Of a DNA stretch of 64,000 nucleotides, positions 34,331-44,389 are shown piece by piece. This stretch comes from Symbiodinium natans (taxonomy: Eukaryota; Sar; Dinophyceae; Suessiales; Symbiodiniaceae), in NCBI GenBank assembly GCA_905221605.1, contig CAJNDS010001090.1, positions 5,001 to 69,000 of the forward strand, in the 5' to 3' direction. Position numbers and translations under genes: made by a program. Within the stretch, counting starts at the first letter, position 1; every line of letters begins with the position of its first letter. Below the pieces are notes generated by a model. It did not search any database, was not told the origin of the DNA, and saw nothing but the letters and a program-made list of their open reading frames with translations.

Positions 34331-35662
34331 CTACCAAAAAGCAGCCGCCCCGCTCACTACAGCCTGAGATGATCTGATCAACCAGCGGCCGTCGGCTCCA
34401 TGCGTAAGATCTGAAAAGTGAGACATGACTCCATCAATATAAGTGCCGCCTGAAGTAGCTTTGCGATGACTCGTTTGCCGGCAGTAAACCCAGCCACATG
34501 CACACACAGGGCGTGAACTCTGATAACCTCCATACTTTCTTGCAGACAGAAGTGACTCATTCAAAGCCACACGCCCTTCATGGTCATTGCTGGGAACCCT
34601 CATATTCGATGTCGGAAATTTCAAGCGAGCATAAAAGCCCAAAGTGGGTAGATCATCACTGCCAAACCAACTTGGTCGTACTTTGGCCTCCACTAGTATG
34701 GATGCCAAGTCATGCGAATTTGTATTGTGCGCAAAAGGCGCAACAAACACTGTCTGGTTGTGAGATGGATATGACCGGCGAAGAACAAGCACAATGCCCA
34801 TCACTGAATCGTCTTGTCTCATCCAATAACAAATATACTGGCTGTTCACGGACATCTTTGGTACATTCTTAGCAGCAGCCAGCGCTTTTGCCAGATGCCA
34901 AATCTGAACACTGGCTTCTTCCGATAACGTGAACACCATCTGCGATTGTCGGTTGGCCGACTGAACCAACGCAGCAAACCAGACATTCACATCAGAATCG
35001 CTTGGAGGAAAATGGAAATCCGAATGCGGAAGGAAACGCCCCCAGGCCTCTGCTGCTGAGCGCAACCTATTGGGGTCCTGCACAATCCTGGACCGGAGAC
35101 GCAAAAGAATCTCCAGTAGTGCACTCCAATGCTGTCGTTTCATGTCTTGCCACGGAAAATCATACACCTCCAGTCCTGCAATAGCGGGAAGTGTGAACGC
35201 TTGTGACATGAACCGGTGTAAGACATCCAACGAACCATCTTGGGGCGATGGGGAATCTGAATGCACGCGGTACCAGATTGTGTTCATGTTCGGAACCTGA
35301 AGACATGACCATGGAAGTTCCCACGTACCCGGGGGAATTGCGTCGTCAAGACTGCGGGGTCTCCGAGGGGTCCTGGATTGATCTCTCTGCTGCCCAGCTT
35401 GACCGGCTACGACTTCAACTAGGCGCATGCTCATCTGCTGCACGCACTGAGATGCGAGCACAGGGTCATGAATTTGAATAGACATACCACGATCACTGAG
35501 AGTAACCAAAGCTGGACCCGGCGGGAGGGGCGGGGGCGGAGGCGGCGCGGACTGTACCAGTTGACGTTGTTGGGCCACTTCTTGCTGAACTCGCTGTCTG
35601 ATATACATAGCAGCAGAGGTGGGCGGGAGCGTCGGGGGCGGCCCGCTGCTTTTCGGAAACAT
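34331..35662 (-). CDS. Retroelement ORF3, unknown protein
   Basis: The first ATG is at 35662, giving 443 residues; the frame also extends upstream to a TGA without an ATG. It starts with a Pro-rich stretch (about residues 7-50), then a globular-looking region with many W, H and Y residues and a Cys pair in RPVCACGWVYC near the end. I find no known domain. It is in a different frame from ORF2 and starts about 230 nt after it, so how it is expressed is unclear. It could be a passenger gene picked up by the element. Confidence 0.7.
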   Translation of the reverse strand: MFPKSSGPPPTLPPTSAAMYIRQRVQQEVAQQRQLVQSAPPPPPPLPPGPALVTLSDRGMSIQIHDPVLASQCVQQMSMRLVEVVAGQAGQQRDQSRTPRRPRSLDDAIPPGTWELPWSCLQVPNMNTIWYRVHSDSPSPQDGSLDVLHRFMSQAFTLPAIAGLEVYDFPWQDMKRQHWSALLEILLRLRSRIVQDPNRLRSAAEAWGRFLPHSDFHFPPSDSDVNVWFAALVQSANRQSQMVFTLSEEASVQIWHLAKALAAAKNVPKMSVNSQYICYWMRQDDSVMGIVLVLRRSYPSHNQTVFVAPFAHNTNSHDLASILVEAKVRPSWFGSDDLPTLGFYARLKFPTSNMRVPSNDHEGRVALNESLLSARKYGGYQSSRPVCACGWVYCRQTSHRKATSGGTYIDGVMSHFSDLTHGADGRWLIRSSQAVVSGAAAFW

Positions 35663-35894
35663 GACGTGCAGCGCTATCCCAAAACACAAAACCCCGACCA
35701 CACGCACTCAGCTGAACTTAAGCAATGTGCCAGAAGCAACTCCTGCAAAAAGGCACCCTATGCGGGTTTACTCTGCTCATGCATTCACACCAGCCTGAAG
35801 AGCCAGACATTGCGTTTAGCTTCAGCATTACAACTGCGAGAAGTGATCAAACTCCCTCTCTGCAGACATCAAAAAACATTTGCCATTTTAGCTG

Positions 35895-38729
35895 TCACAT
35901 CGGACGGTATCGGTTTTGCAATATCGACCTTGCGAGTCGGGTAGCGGACACTACTTCCGACTGTGAGAAGCCATGAGCTACGTACCATTGACAGAGCGTT
36001 TCTAGATCTTCACACGCCTGACGTTTTGGCCAGCAGCACCTAACTACATTGACAGATCTGCTCCTCAGTCCAGACAGCAACGTCCACTTTGAGGCAGCTG
36101 AACTCTGGTGGAGAAGCTGCCACCCCTCCGTTGGCTGCACGAACTTCACAGCTGCACATTGAATCTGAACGTCAAATCCCAAAAAGACTGATCCTTCTTC
36201 ATCTTCCAGGCAAATCGGGGGCAGGTAAACATCAGGAGCAAGGAAAGCCGACATGACCGACAGATTCGCCACAAATCGTGACACGATAGCTATCCGGTTA
36301 TCCACGTATCTTGCCACAAAGAGCGATCCAGCCGAAAAATTGGCGAGGGCAGCGTTGTTACGCAAGATGTGCGAGAAAGCACGGTGCTCAAAATCTGACA
36401 CGACTGCATGACAAAGCGCTGGAGAAATTGGGCTTCCCATTGGCGAGCCCATCCGTTGCTCAAAAACATGTCTCCCTACACGAAACATGTTGAACTTGAA
36501 AGAGCAATCCACTGCTTCGAGCATCAGCGCCATAGGGACGCATACATCTTTGCCGCCGGCTCTACAAAGCTTACCTTTGAAAACCTTCCGCATCTTTTCT
36601 TCTTTGTCAAGACGAACCGTAACTCGTTTGTCCGCCAAAGCAGTGGGAAGGTCAGAAAAGAAAGCCACGTTGTAGAGTCTGCAAAGCATGAAACGCAACG
36701 CCACACCAAATCGTTCTTGCGGAATGCTGATAAAGAAGCCAGCAAGGTCTTGATTGAAGAGACACTGCTCTTCGCAGACTGTCTCAGTCTCTGACACTGC
36801 GCCGAGGTGGCGGTGCACATCCTTCCAAATTGCCAACGCATCATTGTACGTCTTGCAATGAGGGCAGGTTTCCAAGACCAAGAAATCAACGACTTTGGCG
36901 AGCCCCATAAGAAATTTCCGGGCGGGGTGGCAGAAGAATGAGATGATGGGGCGACCTGCCTTCCAAGCTTTTTTATGCTTGGGAAGAATATACGACCAAG
37001 GTAACGCAGCATCTTTCTTCCGGAACTGACACCCCCATGCAAAAGCTTTCTCAATGTGCGCTGGCACACAAGACTCCAACGTGGAGAAGGCCTGTCCCGC
37101 AGTCATGTCAACTGCACGGAACACCTCCTTGTTCTGGAAAGTGTGACAGAGCATCATCGAATACTTTTTCCGACAGAACACGTGAATATGGCCTGCCTGA
37201 TGGTCCCTGACATGCCACACAAGCGTAGGAAACAAAGACTGCAGATGCAACACATCAATCACTGTCCACTTGCGGGCATCACGCACAAATTCGGAATGAA
37301 TCTTGACTTGTGCATCCCACCAGAGTCTCAAGGAGTCATCATCCGGAAAGCGTACGTGGTGGTTCTTACACCATCGGTGCAAAGATGCTCGCAAACTCCC
37401 AAACAAGCTTGACACTGACGCGAAAACTTGGTTGTTGGCACTGGAAGAAGCGATGTCTCCCAGCAAACCGGGTATCCCTAACTTGGATGCCGGAGAAGCA
37501 ACGTGACCATCACTCAAGTCTAGATCAGGGAAAAGCTCACTGAGACTTTGGCAATTGCATGGCAAGGAGTCAGTTCCATCTGGCTCCCAACACTCCACAA
37601 GCTCTTTGAAGTTGAACAGAACATCTTTGACCTTTGGGTGCGCTTTGAAACCAACCTGCAGCTTTGGAATGTGAAAGGGCAACAAAGTTGCTTGGCTGTC
37701 TTGAAGCAACGTGCGCAACAACTTTCGAGTATCTGCTGCAAAAGATGGATGTCCAAGACCTCTAATGCACAAACTACTGGGCTCAGAAGGCACAGTCATC
37801 TTTCGGAAAAGCATGATCTTCCTCAATCGCTTGCGCACGATTGTTTCACAATGCGGGTCACCCAAACTGCAGCCCAAACGGTACAGTTGGTAAAGAAGCA
37901 GGTCATCAACATGTCCACTGCGCAGAAGCTTCGCTGCCAAAAAGGATTGAAGACCTTCCGCGGCCAGATCAAAGAGGACCTGGAGTGAGAACATGGCGGC
38001 CCTCACGATGTTTGCGTCACGGAAAGGGCCAGGCTGAATTGCGTATCCTTTCCTGGCCATCTGTCTGTATCGGCGATGCAACCTGAAAGAATACAAATGT
38101 CTGCGTGTTGCGGTGACACGAACTGCAACCGTTCTCAGAGAATGCTTGCCTCGAAAAAATTTGTTGATAAATGGCGCATTCAACGTTGGTCGCCAAAATT
38201 GAATCCAGAACTGCTCAACGGCATGAAGGCATCGCTTCAAAGGGCAATGCATAAAGACGATGGGAACTGCCAAGTGGTAGGTATCTGTCTTCAAATACCA
38301 CCACAACGCCAACTCTCCAACCACATGCTGTGAACGAATGAGCTGTCTATACTTGCCAAGACGCGTGCGCTCCCGGAACCCCAAGGTTCCAGTGGAAGAC
38401 CCAACGTAAGTATGCCGCTTCAAATGCGGTGACACGAAGATGCGCACATACACACAGTTGGATCTTTGAAAAAAGTCCCAGGTGTAAAGTTCTGGTCTAA
38501 GATGACATTGCGACAGAATGTCAGACTGAAACACCCCAAAAGCATGGGTGAGCAAAAGAAACAAACCCCTCTGCCACAGAGCTACATCCATAGCCCAGGC
38601 ACCCCACTGCATGGGGTTTTGGAAAAAGGCCTCAAAGAATTTTGCCGCACCAATGGCAAGGCACAAAATGCCCCTGTGATGCCGCCACAATTGACGAATA
38701 GGGCGACCATTGGCATGCTTCAGCAGCAT
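35895..38729 (-). CDS. ORF2: N-terminal GIY-YIG endonuclease plus Penelope-like reverse transcriptase
   Basis: Starts at the ATG at 38729; 944 residues. Numbered from one codon earlier (the in-frame GTG at 38732), the GIY-YIG domain has VYVRIF (94-99), TYVGSS (108-113), Arg 120-124, catalytic-type Glu 173 in AVEQFWIQFW, and LN 184-185. Reverse transcriptase blocks: LPKHKKAWKAGRPI (583-596), motif A FNQDLAGFFISIP (Asp 662), motif B MGSPMGSPISP (761-771), motif C ARYVDNRIAIV (807-817), and FLGFDVQI (850-857). Motif A and B wording is Penelope-like. The second Asp of the usual YxDD is Asn here. The nuclease lies before the polymerase, the permuted order. The frame continues from ORF1 across one UGA, so a fusion protein is possible. 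It would act in target-primed reverse transcription. Confidence 0.9.
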   Translation of the reverse strand: MLLKHANGRPIRQLWRHHRGILCLAIGAAKFFEAFFQNPMQWGAWAMDVALWQRGLFLLLTHAFGVFQSDILSQCHLRPELYTWDFFQRSNCVYVRIFVSPHLKRHTYVGSSTGTLGFRERTRLGKYRQLIRSQHVVGELALWWYLKTDTYHLAVPIVFMHCPLKRCLHAVEQFWIQFWRPTLNAPFINKFFRGKHSLRTVAVRVTATRRHLYSFRLHRRYRQMARKGYAIQPGPFRDANIVRAAMFSLQVLFDLAAEGLQSFLAAKLLRSGHVDDLLLYQLYRLGCSLGDPHCETIVRKRLRKIMLFRKMTVPSEPSSLCIRGLGHPSFAADTRKLLRTLLQDSQATLLPFHIPKLQVGFKAHPKVKDVLFNFKELVECWEPDGTDSLPCNCQSLSELFPDLDLSDGHVASPASKLGIPGLLGDIASSSANNQVFASVSSLFGSLRASLHRWCKNHHVRFPDDDSLRLWWDAQVKIHSEFVRDARKWTVIDVLHLQSLFPTLVWHVRDHQAGHIHVFCRKKYSMMLCHTFQNKEVFRAVDMTAGQAFSTLESCVPAHIEKAFAWGCQFRKKDAALPWSYILPKHKKAWKAGRPIISFFCHPARKFLMGLAKVVDFLVLETCPHCKTYNDALAIWKDVHRHLGAVSETETVCEEQCLFNQDLAGFFISIPQERFGVALRFMLCRLYNVAFFSDLPTALADKRVTVRLDKEEKMRKVFKGKLCRAGGKDVCVPMALMLEAVDCSFKFNMFRVGRHVFEQRMGSPMGSPISPALCHAVVSDFEHRAFSHILRNNAALANFSAGSLFVARYVDNRIAIVSRFVANLSVMSAFLAPDVYLPPICLEDEEGSVFLGFDVQIQCAAVKFVQPTEGWQLLHQSSAASKWTLLSGLRSRSVNVVRCCWPKRQACEDLETLCQWYVAHGFSQSEVVSATRLARSILQNRYRPM

Positions 38730-38732
38730 CAC

Positions 38733-38738
38733 TAGTCA
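38733..38738 (-). promoter_or_regulatory. Candidate stop-codon readthrough site, UGA-CUAG
   Basis: ORF1 ends CTT TGA, followed by CTA GTG ATG, where the ATG is the ORF2 start in the same frame. UGA followed by CUAG is the best-known leaky stop context in animals. Re-initiation over six bases is the main alternative. Confidence 0.6.
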
Positions 38739-40235
38739 AAGTGACATCTTAGAAGCAACTGCGACGATCTTCAAAAGCGGCTCTTGCTTGAGCTTGGAGA
38801 TCTCTCTAACGGGCACTCCCCACTGGACAGCCTGATGGTCAAGCTTAGCCTGAGCACCTGGGCTAAGAGACTCAAACCAACTCTGCACGGATTGGATCCA
38901 GTTCTGTAGCTCGTTTGACTTCGCTTTCGAGAGCTTCAACTTGGAGATCCAGTCTTTTACTTCACGATCGTTCTTCATCTGCACCCACTTTTTACTCAGG
39001 AACTCGGACTTGGGCTTGTCCATAACTTTCTGCACATGCTCAACCGAGCCAAACGCGGGTTCTGCAACAGGCGCCCCGCAGTTGTTTGCCTCATGGGGCG
39101 AATTGGACGCTGCAGGACCACCCTCAGTGTCGTTCTTGGCAAAGAACGAGGTCAAGCTCGACTGCATCTTTTCTTGTGGCTTTCCTACGTCAGTTGTGCT
39201 TGATGACCCAGGGGCGGTTGTATCATGCCGCTCAAGGTCCAAAGGTGCACCGCTCTGGTCTGCGACTCGTTGCTCTGGCGCTGTGCTTGGCGCCTGCACA
39301 GTTTGGGTTGCTCTTTGTTGAGCTGCAACTTGCTTCTGCAACTCTTGAATTTGAGACTGCAACGCAGCGACACGATCCGATTCTTGGCTCTGCTTCGGCT
39401 GTAAGGATTGAATGTACTCTGCAACCTTGGTCGCCAACACTCCGGAGCACCAGGTTCGATCCCCCGCTTGCCCATCTTGCCGGGACACATGCTCTGCAAT
39501 CACATCAAGCGAGACATGGTTGGATCGCAACGTCTGAAACAGACTGTGAGCAAAAACCACCTCAGCGACATCTTTGAACATTCCCAAGTAACATTCTTTT
39601 CCATCGCATAATCTTCGCAGCCACCAGCTAGACCACCCGTGGTGTAGCAGAGCATGAATAGGCACTGCCGAAGCTGGACACCCCGCAATGCCTTTGCGGC
39701 GAGTGAAATCCGAAGTCTTGACAAATCTTGGGAGCTGCAACCCTCCCACGAGATTTGTGTCCAGAAACATAGCATCACCACGGAAACTGGACGGGAGCGG
39801 TGGGCCGAATGTACTCACAAATGAGTGAGATTGGCCTTTCTCTTTCTCAGGTGTTGCAGCTTGGACTTGACTGACGTTGTGTTGTTGCGTCGGCCACTGC
39901 TGCACCTGTCCCAACACACAGGCCCCTTTACCTGGCATTGCCTTGCCATACGGTTGAAAACCGCCGGGCAATGCCGACGATGCTCCGCAACCTAAGCCAT
40001 ATGGAGCCTGAGGCCGATATGGGCCGTACTCACACTGCGCTCCAATCCCGGCGTGCGCACCTTTTCCGACACATGGCAGTCTTGACTGTTGCGGAACCTC
40101 GAAATTGCGCGGTGACCAGTGCAATTGTGTCGCAGGCAAGACTGCACTAACACCTGCACTAACACCTGTCCCGCCACTTGGCTGCATCCATGAGAATTGC
40201 TGTCGCCGAGGCGAACGGTCTCTACCCGGCAGCAT
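38736..40235 (-). CDS. ORF1 of the retroelement, Gag/ORF1-like, with PIP-box
   Basis: 499 residues from the ATG at 40235; an in-frame stop lies just upstream. The N-terminal 130 residues are rich in G, Q, P and Y and look disordered. A middle part (about 155-280) looks globular and Cys/Trp-containing. A predicted coiled coil covers about 284-312 (SDRVAALQSQIQELQKQVAA). QSSLTSFF at 358-365 matches the PCNA-interacting consensus QxxLxxFF. The C-terminal 90 residues are Lys-rich and helical. Likely an RNA-binding or assembly partner of ORF2; no homologue recognised. Confidence 0.75.
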   Translation of the reverse strand: MLPGRDRSPRRQQFSWMQPSGGTGVSAGVSAVLPATQLHWSPRNFEVPQQSRLPCVGKGAHAGIGAQCEYGPYRPQAPYGLGCGASSALPGGFQPYGKAMPGKGACVLGQVQQWPTQQHNVSQVQAATPEKEKGQSHSFVSTFGPPLPSSFRGDAMFLDTNLVGGLQLPRFVKTSDFTRRKGIAGCPASAVPIHALLHHGWSSWWLRRLCDGKECYLGMFKDVAEVVFAHSLFQTLRSNHVSLDVIAEHVSRQDGQAGDRTWCSGVLATKVAEYIQSLQPKQSQESDRVAALQSQIQELQKQVAAQQRATQTVQAPSTAPEQRVADQSGAPLDLERHDTTAPGSSSTTDVGKPQEKMQSSLTSFFAKNDTEGGPAASNSPHEANNCGAPVAEPAFGSVEHVQKVMDKPKSEFLSKKWVQMKNDREVKDWISKLKLSKAKSNELQNWIQSVQSWFESLSPGAQAKLDHQAVQWGVPVREISKLKQEPLLKIVAVASKMSL

Positions 40236-40514
40236 TTTCCCGTTCCCGCTTGGGAATCAGGCAGAACTCCAGCTTGAGCAAGCAAAACTGTGTGGACAGA
40301 ACTTCTCACAGTCTCATAAAGACAAGAACAAGAACAACAAGGTCCAACGCACGCAGCAAGCACAGGCCAGTACCCCCATGTCAACCGCACACGCAAACAA
40401 ACACAGACATGCGTGATGAGTCAGCAATTTCCACTGATGTTGGAGGAACTTCAGTTCCTGTCCTGTGGGGATTGTCGGGTCAATCATTCGTCAAGAGAAG
40501 AGGACACCGGACAA

Positions 40515-41113
40515 GAAGGAAGACAGGAAGAAAAGAAGAAAGGAAGAAAGGAAGAAAGGAAGAAAGGAAGAAAGGAAGAAAGGAAAAAAGGAAGAAAGGA
40601 AGAAAGGAAGAAAGGAAGAAAGGAAGAAAGGAAGAAAGGAAAAGGAAGAAAGGAAGAAAGAAGAAAGAAGAAGGAAAGGAAGAAAGGAAGAAAGGAAGAA
40701 AGGAAGAAAGGAAGAAAGGAAGAAAGGAAGAAAGGAAGAAAGGAAGAAAGGAAGAAAGGAAGAAAGGAAGAAAGGAAGAAAGAAGAAAAGAAGAAGGAAG
40801 AAAGGAAGAAAGGAAGAAAAGAAGAAAGGAAGGAAGAAAGGAAGAAAGGAAGAAAGGAAGAAAAGAAGAAAGGAAGAAAGGAAGAAAGGAAGAAAGGAAG
40901 AAAGGAAGAAAGGAAGAAAGGAAGAAAGGAAGAAAAGAAGAAAGGAAGAAAGGAAGAAAGGAAGAAAGGAAGAAAGGAAGAAAGGAAGAAAGGAAGGAAG
41001 AAAAAAAAAAAAGAAAGACAGAAAGAAAGAAAGGAAGAAAAGAACAGAAGAAAAGAAGAAAACAAAAAAGAGAAGAAAAGAAAAGAAAAGAAAAGAAAAG
41101 AAAAGAAAAGAAA
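40515..41113. repeat. (GGAAGAAA)n minisatellite with (AAAAG)n tail
   Basis: About 490 bp of GGAAGAAA with minor interruptions, then AAAAG pentamers at 41070-41113. On the element's strand it is a polypyrimidine tract between terminal repeat and ORF1. The long Lys/Glu/Arg and Phe/Ser/Leu ORFs here are artefacts. Confidence 0.95.
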
Positions 41114-41195
41114 AGAACAACAGCCTGCCAATGGCTTCACCTTTCACGGTGCTGACGACATGGCCCCATGTGGGAAAGCTCATGCCGAATCACAA

Positions 41196-41682
41196 TTTGC
41201 AAAGTCTTGTTTGGCAGAAAGACTCATCAATGATGAAGTCAAACGCCGCTTCTTTAAAAATGTTTTGAGACCTTCCTGTACAACCTCATGACAAGGAAAA
41301 CGCAGGTACGTCGATGTGCGTCCACATCGATTTCAGCACTACGCTCTGACCCTCTTCGTTGGGCCAACAGTCAGAGCGAGTGGTTGGCCCCCCTGCAGAT
41401 TTCTTGGGTTCTCGTCTCACCCGCACCGCAAAATAGGCGTAACAAAATGGCGCTGTGTTATCACGGAAAAATTCAACGCCGGTGCTTCTCATCTCGCTCA
41501 AGAGCACATGCCGGGCAAAACGGAAAACCAATTACATCAACTGACATGCCGAGCTTTAGCAGCTCAAGTTCCAATCAAGATGTTGGTTCTCATGCAGACG
41601 TGCACAAAATTGCGCAAGTCTCACAAAATGGCTGCGATGACATGTTCGATGCACAACCTTCGCATGTACAGCAGAGATGCAC
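41196..41682 (-). repeat. 5' terminal direct repeat (pseudo-LTR)
   Basis: Counterpart of 32106-32592. It would contain the promoter, but I see no recognisable core promoter motif. Confidence 0.95.
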
Positions 41683-41780
41683 TTGTTTAGGTGGTTTCAG
41701 TTTTGGGCTTAGGGGTTTAGGAGTTTAGGGGTTCAGGGGTTAGGGGTTAGGGTTAGGGGGCTTCAGTTTAGGGGGCAGGC

Positions 41781-41870
41781 TGGGATGTTCCCCCTTATAC
41801 TAATAGTCCAGAGTAAGGATTAGAAAAAGGGGTACGAAAATCCCGATTAAGGATAAGGGGAACATCCCAA
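41781..41870. mobile_element. MITE-like element (GGGATGTTCC family)
   Basis: TGGGATGTTCCCCCTTATAC at the left and ATAAGGGGAACATCCCA at the right. Inserted about 100 bp outside the retroelement. Confidence 0.75.
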
Positions 41871-42569
41871 ACTAGACGCACGCATGAACCTTTTAAGTAT
41901 GAAGGAACCTTCAAGTTTTGACCCTAACCCCTAAACCTGAGCCCGTATAGCCCTAAACCCGAATTTAGGGTTTAAGGTTTAGGGTTTAGACCCATGAACT
42001 CTACGACCTTGTATCGAAACAGCTGCACCCAACCCCGTTAAAGGTACATGTATGGGAAAAGATGCGTTGCAACATCTTTGGTACCGCAGCTAACCCACAC
42101 ACCTTGTCACGAAAAGTACAGCAATTCAAAAACAGATTCCCTCATAAGGACATTTAAATCGACCCCACCTCCAAGTGGCAAATCCTAAATCCTAAAGCCT
42201 ATAAACCCCCCCATTTAAGGCCACTTAACAGCTAACTCGCCGGGGAACCTTGCGCGAGGGATTCCCCGACGTACCTCAAACCCTCCTTTTCACGCCAATA
42301 AGCCTTCAGTGCTACAAGTACATGGTTCGATGACTATCAAGTACATTACTAGTAACATATCTATATATACATGTATATATGTGTGTACATAAATACTGAG
42401 GTTTGTTGTGGGTGTCTAAATCTTAACTCACCCCGATTTCTCTGAAGCCACTAAGTCCTTGCCCTCCCTCCCTCCCTTCCTGCCCGAACCACCTGATACA
42501 CCGCAAAAACCTAAACCCCTGCATCCCCGACCCCTGAAGGCCTAAGCCATCCCTAACTAACCCCCTTGC
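41871..42569. other. Unique non-coding spacer
   Basis: Short CCCTAAA fragments, (TA) runs near 42360 and unique sequence; no exon seen. Confidence 0.5.
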
Positions 42570-44333
42570 GGCCTCTGCTTCCAGGCGCCGCGCTGCGCAG
42601 TGGAGGGCGGCGCACGCTACGCGGAGCGCTGAGGTCGATGCACTCGCCGTGCAGCCTGGTGCAGCTAAGGGTTCTGGTTTCGAGGATAAAGGTTGGGGCT
42701 TGGGGACTCAGGCTTTAGTTTGTGGAGTTTAGGTCTTTCCGCTATTCACTTGTCAAGATTATAACGATGTTTTTGCATTTGGATTCTAAGTGCTGCTAGT
42801 TGCTGCTGCTTCTTTTGCTGATCCTACGCGCCTCTACTGGCTCTATTGCCACGACCCGACTCCTGCTCGCTCTTTAGGGAACTAAGGGCTTTAGAACTAC
42901 TCCTGCTGCTGGCAGCGTTGCTGGGTGCACTAAGAAGACGTGATCGGCCGACGCCACGCGCTCTGTGGTCACACGCCAATGCAAGAAGGGTTTAGGGTTT
43001 AGGGCTTATAAAGGGTTTAGGGTTTGGGGTTTAGGGTTTAGGGTTTAGGGTTTAGGTGCAGAGTTGCGTGGAGCTCCAAGCGCAAACGTTGAGGGCGGAT
43101 CAAGATTGAGATCCTCCGGTCACAGAAGCTTCAAATCGTAGCCCCCGCCAGCACTGGGGTTTGCCCCGGCTCTGGCTTGGCCTGGCTCCGGTTTGGCTCG
43201 CTGCGAGTTGTGGTTGGATGGACCGGGGGTGAGCATTGTCTTCACACTACTGCGTTCAGCTGACCATTGCTACACCGTAAGCCGTAAACTCTAAACCCTG
43301 AACCGAAAACCCTAAACCTTAAGCTTTCAGCAAAACCCTTCCAGGCCAACCCTAAGCCCACCTACAGTCACTTCTTTCGGATTCAGGCGCCGTAAACTCT
43401 AAACCCTGAAGCCTGAACCCTAAACCCTAAACCCTAAACCCTAAACCCTAAACCTTATTCTTTCGGATTCAGGCGCCTGTTCTTCGGGGCCTTCGGCCTG
43501 GGTGGGCGCCCGCGCGCGCGGCGCGGCGCCGGCGCGTTGAGGCCAGGAGCGCCCTGGCGGCCTCAAGGTCGCATATTGATTTAGGGTTTAGGGTTTAGGG
43601 TTTAGGGTTTAGGGTTTAGGGTTTAGGGGTTAGGGTTTAGGGTTTAGGGGTTAGGAGGTATTGAGTTTTTGTTGTTGGGATGTTTGGGTATGCGGGGGCG
43701 ACGGGGTGGGAGTGGGCTTTTAGGGCGGCTTTCAGTATTTCAGGGATTGGGGTCTAGTATGGTTGAGGGATGGGCTTGGGGGCTCTAGGGTTTAGGGTTT
43801 AGGACGCTGAAGGTAATGATGAGCTTCCGCGCGGACTTGTTTTGGGTTTTGAAGTACGGAATCCTACACCCCGGGCTGCGTCCAAAAATCTGCAGAGAGC
43901 AAGAGAAGACACACACTTAGGGGGGGGGGGGGGGGCATGGGGCCGAGGTAGGTCGTTACGTGTGCTCGATAAGGGGTTGCTCGGGCCCGTAGCCCCTGTC
44001 GCCCTTACAGCCCTAACGGTCTTTACCCTAGACGCCGAGACCCTATATAGACTCTAGCCCCCGAACCGTAAACCTCAGAAAACCCGAAACCCAAAACCTC
44101 GAAAGCAACCACGAAACCGACGAAACCCTACTAATTGCTTAAGAACCCCACAAAATACAAATTTTCTTCCTTATAAGGATAATACAGGGAATAGTTGCTT
44201 AAACATTTTTTGGGGCTCTCAAGCAAATAGTAGAACCCCGAACCCTGCAAACTCTTCCGCGGCCGCCTTGCCGCCGCGCCGACGGAGGAGAATCTCCGCC
44301 AACTTTATCACGTTGTAATCGTGCGGGTTGTCT
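42570..44333 (-). CDS. Candidate exons (42570-42670, 43080-43225, 43460-43560, 44250-44333)
   Basis: Minus frames: STSALRVACAALHCAARRLE; QRAKPEPGQARAGANPSAGG; DLEAARALLASTRRRRAARA; DNPHDYNVIKLAEILLRRRG (then GKAAAEEFA). The last is strong and ends at a GCA/GGG edge. The first is open on plus as well, after a TGCTTCCAG. They may be the 3' part of the SET gene or a separate gene. Confidence 0.5.
44128..44233. mobile_element. Palindromic element (CTACTAATTGCTT family)
   Basis: CTACTAATTGCTTAAGAACC pairs with GGGGCTCTCAAGCAAATAGTAG. It lies directly beside the 44.25-kb exon. Confidence 0.7.
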
Positions 44334-44389
44334 TGACCTTGGGGCTTTTGAAGCGATGAGTTCGGGACTTTTAGGGTTGAGGGTTTAGG

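Larger units (their letters stand above)
32106..41682 (-). mobile_element. Permuted Penelope-like retroelement, 9.58 kb
   Basis: The element is bounded by 487-bp direct repeats. In minus orientation it runs: repeat, pyrimidine-rich microsatellite, ORF1, ORF2 (GIY-YIG plus reverse transcriptase), ORF3, 150-bp degenerate tandem repeats, repeat. The repeats lack TG...CA ends and there is no protease, RNase H or integrase, which argues against an LTR retrotransposon. Direct terminal repeats (pseudo-LTRs) and a GIY-YIG nuclease fit Penelope-like elements. An N-terminal nuclease is known from the Naiad/Chlamys clade. No target duplication was found. One mismatch between the repeats implies recent insertion or recombination. 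Confidence 0.85.

Noticed and set aside
32198-34377. Several plus-strand ORFs of 100-225 residues
   Set aside because: They read through the terminal repeat and degenerate 150-bp units against the element's coding strand; no domain, and the repeat itself explains them.
40413-41291. Long Lys/Glu/Arg ORFs (plus) and Phe/Ser/Leu ORFs (minus)
   Set aside because: Frames of the GGAAGAAA repeat, which stay open because three units equal 24 bases.
32106-41682. LTR retrotransposon interpretation
   Set aside because: Terminal repeats lack TG...CA; no protease, RNase H or integrase; a GIY-YIG nuclease is present.
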